DNA of 64,000 nt from positions 5,232,892-5,296,891 of the forward strand of contig NC_061480.1 in NCBI RefSeq assembly GCF_022581195.2. Direction: 5' to 3'. This document shows, piece by piece, positions 11,701 to 23,700 of this stretch. The notes beneath the pieces are model-generated. The model worked only from the letters and a program-made list of their open reading frames with translations, had not been told where the DNA came from and did not search any database. The number at the start of each line of letters is the position of its first letter. The first letter of the stretch is position 1. The translations under genes were made by a program, and so were the position numbers. The DNA comes from Helicoverpa zea. Its lineage: Eukaryota; Arthropoda; Insecta; Lepidoptera; Noctuidae.

Positions 11701-14700
11701 GATCCATACAAGACAGCAGGCCTGACCATACTCTTGTAAATTTTCCCCTTAAGTTTAAGGCCTCTGCCTCGAATTTTGCGGGCAGCGGGGCGGCGGCGGC
11801 GGCGGCGCGGGAGCGGCAGGATCTTACGCGTATAATCAAATGGACCGGCCCTCGAATACAGCGGCGCGGGAGCGGCGCGGCGGCGGGCAATGAGCGGTGC
11901 GCTCCATTCAAGCGGCGACCGCCGCGTCGGGCGTCTGCATTGTAGGCATAGTGTTATACATTTTTTTTGTGACTTATCAAAATGTCTTAGGACGTGCAAG
12001 AGCTAATTATTTCGGCCATCTTTGATAGGACACCCATATGGAACAGCAAACACAATAGAACACAACACTACACTGCTATAGTGCCGCGCGATCTGCCCGC
12101 TAGTTTCGAGAACAGGTATGCGTTGCCCGCCCCGCTCCCGCGCCGCCGCCGCTGCCGCCCCGCTGCCCGCAAAATTCGAGGCAGAGGCCTAAGGGGAATA
12201 CGAGGGTCACAAGTTGTTCCCGTCACCTGCCGCCATTTCATCCATCCTGCGTTAATTCTGTGCGTAACTGTCCGGTCTATTTTGCCATCGCCCTGAATAA
12301 GCGAACCGAGATACCGGAAATCGGAGCAGACTGGAAGAAGTTGTCCTGCCTAATACAAAATGCAAAACGTTTATGGTATGGCTCGAGTTTATAATTCATT
12401 CATTTCAATACATAAATCTTTTTCAGAAGCTTTTATAAATTGCCACCTTTTTAAGTATTTGTGCCGTCTTTATCATCATCCACATCTATGATTTTCTTTA
12501 GTCTTTATACATTTCTTTTCATTTAAGCATTCGAATTTTTGGTCTCACCACTTTTAGCAAAGTTATTTCTTGGTATGATTAGACACGTTGTATGACCAAA
12601 GTGTTCTGATTAATTAAACAAAATGTTGTTGTATGTTTCCAAAGTCTTGAGTTATTTATTAACGAACAAATAGAGAATCTCCAAAACATAAGCCTCTTAT
12701 TTTTTTTTTCCAGATCCAAGCCCACGGGCTCACAGGTCCCCTAGAATTCAAGCAAGGTATCCGCAAGAACTTCCACCTCCAGCTCATGAGGCTCACAGGA
12801 GGGGAGAAGGGGGGCATGGTGGTGTCCGGCACCTGGTCTCCAGCCGAGGGTCTGGCCATCACAGATCCTGCAGCTTACACGAGGGATCCACCACCTAATG
12901 TTACGCTGACGGTTGTCACTGTTGAGGTAAGATTGGGTCCTTTTATTAGGGTTCCGTACCCAAAGGGTAAAACGGGACCCTATTGTTTTCGCTGCTCTGT
13001 CCGTCCGTCCGTCAAACTGTCACCAGGCTGTATCTCATGAACCGTGATAGTTAGAGAGCTGAAATTTTCACAGATGATGTATTTCTGTTGCCGCTATAAC
13101 AACAAGTACTGAAAACTATAATAAAATAAATATTTTGGGGGGCTCCCATCAACAAACGTGATGTTTTTGCTCATTTTATAAATAATGGTACGGAACCCTT
13201 CGTGGGCGATTACGACTCGCACTTGGCCGGTTTTTCTTGATATTGTTGAAGATTTTGATAAGGAAGATGTAGAAGAGAAATTATCAGTGTCAACTGGTCT
13301 GGTGGATGTTGTCCAGATTTAACTTGAGGATGAAAGTGTTATACTTACTACTACTTAGCCCCTAGACTCCCTTATGTACTTACCCCATATACTCCCTTAT
13401 GTACTGTCTTCATATACTCCCTTATGTACTGTCTTCATATGCTCCCTTATGTACTGTCTTCATATACTCCCTTATGTATTGTCCTCATATACTCCCTTAT
13501 GTATTGTCCTCATATACTACCTTATGTACTTACCCCATATACTCCCTTATGTACTTACCCCATATACTCCCTTATGTACTTACCCCATATACTCCCTTAT
13601 GTACTGTCCTCATATACTACCTTATGTACTGTCCTCATATACTCCCTTATGTATTGTCCTCATATACTACCTTATGTACTGTCCTCATATACTCCCTTAT
13701 GTATTGTCTTCATATACTCCCTTATGTACTGTCCCCATATACTCCCTTATGTACTGTCCTCATATACTACCTTATGTACTGTCCTCATATACTCCCTTAT
13801 GTATTGTCCTCATATACTACCTTATGTACTGTCCTCATATACTCCCTTATGTATTGTCTTCATATACTCCCTTATGTACTGTCCTCATATACACCGTTAT
13901 GTACTTACCCCATATATTCCCTTATGTACTTACCCCATATACTCCCTTATGTACTTACCCCATATACTCCCTTATGTACTTTTCTCATATGCTCCCTTAT
14001 GTACTGTCCTCATATACTACCTTATGTACTGTCCTCATATACTCCCTTATGTACTGTCTTCATATGCTCCCTTATGTACTGTCTTCATATACTCCCTTAT
14101 GTATTGTCCTCATATACTCCCTTATGTATTGTCCTCATATACTCCCTTATGTACTCTCCCTATATACTCCCTTATGTACTTTCGCCATATACACCCTTAT
14201 GTACTCTCCCTATACTCCCTTATGTACGGTCCTCATATACTCCCTTATGTACTTACCCCATTAACTCCCTTTTGTACTTTTCTCATATACTCCCTTATGT
14301 ACCTTTCACATATTGCTGAGATATTGATGAATTTGTTCTAAAAAAAGATGTACACTAATAGAATGTTTTGAACTTTTGTCTAATCAGTTGACGACGGTGT
14401 ATCCGTAGTATGACTCTATAGACTATTACAACCTTTAGATTATAATAGAATGTATCTCAAACAACGTAAGGTGTATAACTGAATTTAAAATTATTAGATA
14501 AAAATATCCTATATGATATTCTGACGGCTATATTATTTACTACCAAGTTTCATTGAAATCCCTTCAGTCACGGAGAAGTGGCCAACTTTTTCACCATACT
14601 AGAATGTTTTTCCTCCTCCTTCCAGGAGAAACCCTACGTAATGGTAAAAGAAGGCTGGAATCTCCAAGGTAACGCTCGTTTCGAGGGGTTCTGCATCGAC

Positions 14701-17700
14701 CTCCTCGCCCGGGTGGCGGCCCGGGCCGGCTTCCACTACCGGCTGCGGCTCGTCCCGGATAACATGTATGGCGCTAGAGACCCGGATACTGGACACTGGA
14801 ATGGGATAGTTAGAGAGCTTATGGATAGGGTAAGTTTATATACTATCTATATTAATATTACTAGCTTCCACTACCGGCTGCGGCTCGTCCCGGATAACAT
14901 ATATGGCGCTAGAGACCCGGATACCGGACACTGGAATGGGATAGTTAGAGAGCTTATGGATAGGGTAAGTTTGTTTATTATCTATATTAATATTACTAGC
15001 TTCCACTACCGGCTGCGGCTCGTCCCGGATGACATGTATGGCGCTAGAGACCCGGATACCGGACACTGGAATGGGATAGTTAGAGAGCTAATGGATAGGG
15101 TGAGTATTGTATTTTTGCCTCGCCTTTTCCAAATAACTGGATTTGTTCAGGATTCTACACTAGAATGACTTAATTGCTGTGCTCGTGATTCAAACAATCC
15201 TTCGCTTGCTTGGGATTCAAAATCTGCACTCAGTTCATTTGTAACAAAAACAGATATTGTAGCTTTTTTTACCTTTTTATACTCTCAATGGACACTTGTG
15301 TCGAACGGAAAACTACTTTGGGACTAGTCTTTTTCTGTCTACCGGGAATCTTCCCAAAGTAAATGACCAAAGTTAATTTTCATTGGCAGATTTAAAATGA
15401 ATTTCCAACATTTAATCTGAAGAGTATCAGTGTGATACTCTTCAGATTACTCTTCAAATATCTACATTCTGAGCAAATAAATGAATATTATTATTATTTT
15501 ATTATGTGCTATATGTAACGACTCCCTATCTGACCTCTTCAACCCAATTACCTGGGCAACTTCAGTTTTCTTGGTAAGACTGGTTGTCAGACTTTCTGAC
15601 TACCCGTATCGATTGCCAAATATGTTCAAATGACTGTATTGTATTTCCAGAAAGCCGACATAGCAGTAGCGTCAATGACGATCAACTACGCGCGGGAAGC
15701 GGTCATAGACTTCACCAAGCCTTTCATGAACCTCGGGATTGGAATACTGTTCAAAGTAAGTTTGTTAGAAAATAATTACTAACCAGACTAGGAAAGTACC
15801 AAAGTGACCGATATAGCCCACCGGATTAGCAAGTTGAAGTGTAAGTGCGCATAAGATGATTTTATGCGGAGTTTTTTCACACCAGATAAAGTGACCGTAA
15901 ATCCTATTATTATATCTTTAGAAGATGATTTTTTTCAGAACCTCGAAGGTAACAAAATTGGTAGCAACTATACGTCTTTCGTGGGGTATATGGGGAATCA
16001 AAGCTGTTCTGATGCACACATAGAAAGTATACCATATTTTAACTCATGGCCAGTTTTACCGGTTACTGAAACTCATCTGACATATAAACTAACTTTTGGT
16101 TTCATACGTCTCAGATAGCAATAACAAGCAGATAGCATTAACTATCAGATAAATAACTGACACTCTATAGGTAACCAGTGAAACTGGGTCCTACTCTGGT
16201 ACTTGATAAGAATCGTACTTGCACACTCGTATGCAGTTGAGAGTGGTGGTTTAACCTCTAGCCACCACCACTCGCGTGTTAAATAATATTTTTTTTTTTT
16301 AACACGCTTATTTACTAATTATTTTCTTCTATCTTCCCCAGGTACCAACCTCCCAGCCGACCCGTCTCTTCAGCTTCCTAAACCCCCTCGCCATAGAGAT
16401 CTGGCTGTACGTGTTAGCTGCATACATATTAGTATCCTTCACTCTCTTCGTCATGGCTAGGTTCTCGCCTTATGAGTGGTAAGTGGCTTCTTGTATTATT
16501 ATAGGGTTTTTGTGTTAATTGATTTGTGTAACTGTACCTATTTATATTTATAGGATTTTTTATTTATCCTATTTTATTTTGTAGGACTTTTGTAGTTCAT
16601 AAGTTTTATGAAAGGATAATTTGAGGAGGCAGTTAAGAAGGTCAGACAGGCAGTCGCTTTGTGTAGCGCACTGCTACTCATCTGTATCCGATGGGCCGGC
16701 TGTAGCCGACCCCAACATACTTGAGTAAACGCTTGCAGATTATCGATGAGTTAGGGGTCTCCCATCCAATATTTTTTTTTGTCAATTTCATAGAGATATT
16801 AGTATGGAATCCGTCTAACGAGAGTCCGTACTCGCTATTGACAGGCTTTTTCTTTATACCTGGGCCATTTTAATAGCATTTTGAACAGCCCATATTATAA
16901 TCGTGTTTGTATAATATAATATGTATGTTAGTCTTTAAGGTATATATCTATGGGCCTCAGCAGCCTGAAAATAAAGAGATTTGATTAGATTTGATAATCA
17001 CCTTGTCCATACATATATTAATTTTATTGCATTTTTATCAGAGTCAAATACTTGACATGTATATCTTCTAGGTCTACAAGCACTCACGTGTGTGGTCACG
17101 AGACAAAACTCCTGACGAACCAGTTCAGCGTGTGCAACTCGTTCTGGTTCATCACCGGCACCTTCCTGAGGCAGGGCTCCGGGCTTAATCCTAAGGTAAG
17201 ATAAGAGGGCGTAAGGATTTTATTGTCCTACTGGTCTATTAATATTGACATTTATTTGAAACATAATTTTGCCTATGAAGAATTTATCAAAAGAACTCTT
17301 TCACAGGTTAGCCGTCAGCTCAGCAAATTTTTTCCTATCTTGTGCCAAGCGAAACAGGTCTTCAACGCTGGCAATACTCGTCCACTCTCGGATGTTCCGC
17401 AGCCAAGATTTCTTGCGCCTTCCAACGCGTCTTTTACCCTTTATTTTGCCCATCATTATTAGTTGCAACAGTTGGTATTTATCGTTTCTCAGTACATGAC
17501 CAAGATAGGCAACTTTTTTGCGTTTGATGGTCTGCAACAATGCCCTGGTTTCACCGACGCGTTGAAGTACCTTCTCGTTGGAAATTTTCTGCATCCAGCT
17601 TATGCGTAGCATCCTGCGGTAACACCACATCTCGAAGGCTTTCACTGTTGGAAAGCTACTTTATCGCTGGGTGACATAACCTATATTTTATCCGGGAACG

Positions 17701-20700
17701 GGAAGAAGTTCCTTCCTGGGACACACGTAAAACCGAGAGAAACAGAGTTTTTTAATGCAGATATGTATGAGTATTGCTTACGGAGAACAAATTAGTAGCG
17801 CGCCAAAATGCGGGTGTTCAGAGGACGAGGAACGTTAACGTTTTTAACGTGCTTTTTGCACTGGCAGAATTTAGTTGTTTGTTATCGCGCGTATTCACAT
17901 CTTACCCGAACACACATGTTTGATCCGTGAAAACCGAATGAGACATCTGCTGCTCTGAAAACGCTGCCAAAGTTAAAAGCATTATTAGTTTAATAATAAA
18001 TATGTGTTTAAGTTAAAAAAAAACATAACCTCAAAACAAATGAAAAAAAAAGCAAGTATACTACATAGTTTCTCTTGAAATTTCTTCCAGGCAACATCAA
18101 CCCGCATCGTAGGCGGTATCTGGTGGTTCTTCACCCTCATCATCCTCTCCTCGTACACGGCGAACCTCGCCGCCTTCCTCACGGTGGAGCGAACAGTGCT
18201 GCCCATACAGAGCGCGGCCGACCTGGCGGCGCAGCATCACATACATTACGGCACTCTTAATGGCGGCTCCACCATGTCCTTCTTTCGGGTAAGTGGCATA
18301 GATAGACCCCAAGTTTTAGGGTCCCTTAGAAGATCTTTTAGAGTCAAAGTCTGCCGCAGCTGCTTGGTAAGTTGGCATATACGAGTACGTTCTAAGAGTC
18401 AATTTTAGGGTCCATTAGACAGTCCTTTAGGGCCAAAGGCTGTGGGATGGCGAAAGAGTTACTCCGGCCCTGGTACATAAAGGGCTGTGAAGTTGTTCGA
18501 AGCAGCAATTTTAGGGTCCTTTAGAAGATCTCTTGGGACCGAAGTCTGCTGGGAACGTGGGATTATTCGAAAGAGTGACCTCAACCCTGGTAAATATATG
18601 GCATACACGGCGAACCTAGCCGCCTTCCTCACGGTGGAGCGAACAGTGCTGCCCATACAGAACGCGGCCGACCTGGCGGCGCAGCATCACATACATTACG
18701 GCACTCTTAATGGCGGCTCCACCATGTCCTTCTTCCGGGTGAGTAGCATATATGTCCCAAGTTCTAGGTGTCAATTGCAGGGTCCCTCAGAAGTCTCTTT
18801 AGTGGCCAAAGTCTACCGGAGCTGGTTGGTAATTTGGTATATACGCTGCAAGAGTCAAATTAAGGGTCCATTAGAAGGTCCTTTAGAGCCAAAGGCTGTG
18901 GAATGGCGAAAGAGTTACTCCGACCTTGGTACATAAGGGGCTCAAGATGGAACATGGTGGGTTTCAGTCAGTAAGAGTCTTTCAGTTCTTCACGTTACAC
19001 CCACAATGGGAGATTTTCTTCGGCTGACTTAAACCTAACTTTGTTCTTTCGCATCTGATGATCGTTATTTGAATATTCAAGAGAAGGCTTTTTTAAAGTA
19101 CCACATTGCATAAGGAAGCATTTTAAGTGTTACTTATCATTTCTAGTTCCATATCCTACGGTATTAATACGAAACAAATGAGCATTGTATTTTTTTTTAA
19201 CAAAGGTAATCATCACCTACGTTATTATATATTTACAGGTAGGGTTTCACCTATCTCGTGACCTCTTTAAATATATTCCTTCTCTTCCCCCCAGGACTCA
19301 AACATCGACATCTACCAGAAGATGTGGGAGCACATGTCTAGCGCCTCCCCCCCCGCGCTGGTCTCCTCCTACGAGGAGGGGGTGAGGAGGGTCCTCGCGG
19401 GGAACTACGCGTTTCTCATGGAGTCCACCATGCTGGACCATAGGGTGCAGAGGGACTGTAATCTGACGCAGATCGGGGGGCTGTTGGATTCTAAGGTAAG
19501 AGAGAAATGAGTGGTAGGATTTTATTCATGTAACCACTACTACATTTTATCCTTTACTTGCATTAAACTTATATGCGATTCAGTTGAGCCAATGGGAACT
19601 CTTATTGGAGCTTACGTCAATAATTGAAGATTCATTTTACATCTATTTAATAAACAAAATAAAGGAAAGCGAAAGTAAAGGCTTCATTCCAATTTCGCGA
19701 TTATCAACCGTCACTTTCTCCACTGAGGTGCTTCTTAATTTTCTCTACTTTAGGTGACAACCGTGTCTATGAATGCAATCTTCATTAACCAATTTACAAA
19801 TCCCTTAGGTATTACGTTTTGTACTGGTATTTTCTTTTGAAACCTGTTCTCTTATTCCTAATTAGTGAAATTTTTGTTATCTAACATATCTTCCGTCACC
19901 TCTAAATTCCAGGGCTACGGCATAGCAACATGGAAGGGCAGTCCTTGGCGCGACAAGATCTCCTTAGCGATCCTAGAGCTGCAGGAGAAGGGCGTCATAC
20001 AGATCCTGTACGACAAGTGGTGGAAGAACACCGGCGACGTCTGCAACAGGGACGGCAAGGACAGCAAGGCCAACCCGCTCGGAGTGCAGAATATTGGTAA
20101 GTTGAGAGTAGTACTAACTAAGGCTGTGGGATTGTTGGAAACAGTTATAGCAGAGCTAAAACACGAACTCATGTGGGTATCAAAGAAAGAATATTGTAGG
20201 TGGGTATTGATAGTCGGTCTGAAAAGCTTGTTCTGAAAAGGCTTGTATGTAAAAGGATTTTACGAGTATGTATAGAAGTATGACAAAAAAGTCGTGGTGG
20301 CCTAGTGGGTAAAGGACCAATCTCTCAAGTATGAGGGCGCGGGTTCGATCCCAGGTCAGGCAAGTACCAATGCAACTTTTCTAAGTCTGTATGTACTTTC
20401 TAAGTATATCTTAGACACCATTGGCTGTGTTTCGGATGGCACGTTAAACTGTAGGTCCCGGCTGTCATTGAACATCCTTGGCAGTCGTTACGGGTAGTCA
20501 GAAGCCAGTAAGTCTGACACCAGTCTAACCAAGGGGTATCGGGTTGCCCGGGTAACTGGGTTGAGGAGGTCAGATAGGCAGTCGCTTCTTGTAAAGCACT
20601 GGTACTCAGCTGAATCCGGTTAGACTGGAAGCCGACCCCAACATGATTGGGAAAAAGGCTCGGAGGATGATGATGTATAGAAGTATGACACTAACTGCGG

Positions 20701-23700
20701 GATTGAATGAGACAACTTCGGTATTTTAAAAATTTTATGAACTTGTTCGCTAGCTGTAGACTCGAGCCGACGACGCATTCACAAATTTCACATGTATTTT
20801 TAGTCGCAAGAAAATGTGCGCGTACAATTTTAGTGAAAACCCTCCATTTACTCTATTTATAATTAACATTAGAAGCTGCCATTCTATTTTGAAAATTGTA
20901 TTAAGTTTTTCGAAATTCAACCATATTTCACTATTTACCTTACACCTCCTAACACAAACTTCTTAACTTCCAGGAGGAGTATTCGTGACCCTACTATGTG
21001 GCTTAGCTCTCGCCATAGTGGTAGCGATCCTGGAGTTCTGCTGGAACACCAAGAAAAACGCCTCGCAGGGCAGGCAGTCGCTCTGTAGTGAAATGGGACA
21101 GGTTAGTTGATTTTAAAGAACAAAAATATATAAATTGTAGGAGTGACTGAATATGTAGTAGCATTAAGAATAAGTTTACTAGTTAACAAAAAGGACAATT
21201 TCATTGAAACAAATGTTTACTTTTTTGAGTGTGAACAATGGTAAACATTTTAAGAAAACTGGCGTTTATGTTGTCTGTGCTCTTTGGGTTTTGATTATTT
21301 TATAATTTTATTTTATTTGTGACTATAATTGTAATCAATAATGTATAGCCACAAGTTAATGAAATCTTGGTCAACATTTATTAGGAGCGTAAATGGGTTT
21401 TTAACCATTTAAAGAAAATACATTTTATTGTGTTTTTTTTTATTTTCTTGATTTATTTTCGAAATATAGTTTACTAGAAATAGAACTGGCAAAATACGAA
21501 ACAGGTATGTTACGAAACTTTGGTAGGCCTAAGAAAGCTGTAATTCATCTAACACAAAATTCTTCTCTCTTCAGGAGCTACGTACAGCGATGCGAGGCGG
21601 CTCCTCCAGCAGGACAGTGCTCAGACCTGGGTGTTCCAGGTGCTCGCCTGCCACACACGTGCCTCCCGCTACTTCTAGATATCAGGTGAGGATATACCTT
21701 CCACTTCAGGAGCTACGTACAGCGATGGTCAAATAACAGCCGGGACCCACCACTTTACAGTGCCATTCGAAATACGGTAAGAGTATTTCATATCAGGTAA
21801 GGATTCAAAGGTCTTAACTGCGTCGATGGTCAACTCAACTCTGATGTAGTATGTTAAGATCCTCTCTAGAGATATGAAAAGATATTTTTTAAATACTGAG
21901 ATGAGGGCAGGAGGATAATGATAAAAGGAGAAGACTATATAAAAGGAGTACATAAGATATTACATGTGAGAGTACATAAGAGAGTACATAAGAGAGTATG
22001 TAAGAGAGTACATAAGAGAGTATGTAAGAGAGTACATAAGAGAGTATGTAAGAGACTACATAAGAGAGTATATAATAGGAGTAAATAAGAGAGTACATAA
22101 GAGAGTATATAATAGGAGTCCATAAGAGAGCACATAAGAGAGTATATAATAAGAGTAAATAAGAGAGTACATAAGAGAGTATATAATAGGAGTACATAAG
22201 AGTGTATATAATAGGAGTACATAAGAGTGTATATAATAGGAGTACATAAGAGAGTATGTAATAGGAGTATATAAGAGAGTACATAAGAGAGTATATAATA
22301 GGAGTACATAAGAGGGTACATAAGAGAGTATATAATAGGAGTACATAAGAGAGTATATAATAGGAGTATATAAGAGGGTACATAAGAGAGTATATAATAG
22401 GAGTACATAAGAGAGTATATACTAGGAGAACATAAGAGAGTATATAATAGGAGTATATAAGAGGGTACATGAGAGAGTATATAATAGGAGTATATAAGAG
22501 AGTATATACTAGGAGTACATAAGAGAGTATATAATAGGAGTACATAAGAGAGTATATAATAGGAGTACATAAGAGAGTACATAAGAGAGTATATAATAGG
22601 AGTATATAAGAGAGTATATACTAGGAGTACATAAGAGAGTATATAAGAGGGTACATAAGAGAGTATATAATAGGAGTACATAAGAGAGTATATACTAGGA
22701 GTACATAAGAGAGTATATAATAGGAGTACATAAGAGAGTATATAATAGGAGTATATAAGAGGGTACATAAGAGAGTATATAATAGGAGTATATAAGAGGG
22801 TACATAAGAGAGTATATAATAGGAGTACATAAGAGAGTATATACTAGGAGAACATAAGAGAGTATATAATAGGAGTATATAAGAGGGTACATGAGAGAGT
22901 ATATAATAGGAGTATATAAGAGAGTATATACTAGGAGTACATAAGAGAGTATATAATAGGAGTACATAAGAGAGTATATAATAGGAGTATATAAGAGGGT
23001 ACATAAGAGAGTATATAAGAGAGTAAGTATATAATACGAGTACATAAGCGAATATAATAATAGGAGTACATAAGAGAGTATATTATAATAGGAGTACATA
23101 AGAGAGTATATAATAGGAGTACATAAGAGAGTATATAATAGGAGTACATAAGAGAGTATATAATTGGAGTACATAAAAGAGTATATAATAGGAGTACATA
23201 AGAGAGTATATAATAGGAGTACATAAGAGAGTATATACTAGGAGTACATAAGAGAGTACATAAGAGAGTATATAATAGGAGTATACAAGAGGGTACATAA
23301 TAGAGTATACAAGGTGTTGATTTGCATTTGTGCCATACGTCAGGAGGAGGACATGAAATACGTAAATAATCGATTGTAATTACAGTAGACGGGAAATAGC
23401 TAATACGCACGGCTTTTTTTGTCATTGTAATGTCGTAGCATTTCAGAAGTAATCCAATTTTATGAATGAAATTTATGAATGATCGTTACGTATGCTTTCT
23501 GTTTGGGTTTGTGTGAGGGCGCAGCACGGTTTTAAGGCCAGTAACACACGCGCCAAGTTTAAATACGGCTAGATAACATTGACGGATTTCCGAAAAAAAA
23601 TTAAAATCAAAAATTTTCCTGCCGATTTTTTTGTTGATTTGGGTTGAGAATCATTAGTATAATTACGTCCTTGACTATGGCACGGATGCAAATCAACAGC

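Noticed and set aside
11994..12296. + strand 100-codon ORF
   Set aside because: It spans the GC-rich MITE arm and antisense RTE-like sequence; no independent content.
13366..14341. Three overlapping + strand ORFs of about 300 codons rich in Tyr, Leu and Pro
   Set aside because: All three frames of a 25-bp tandem repeat are open at once because the unit lacks stops; period 25 rotates the frames. No splice sites or composition suggest a gene.
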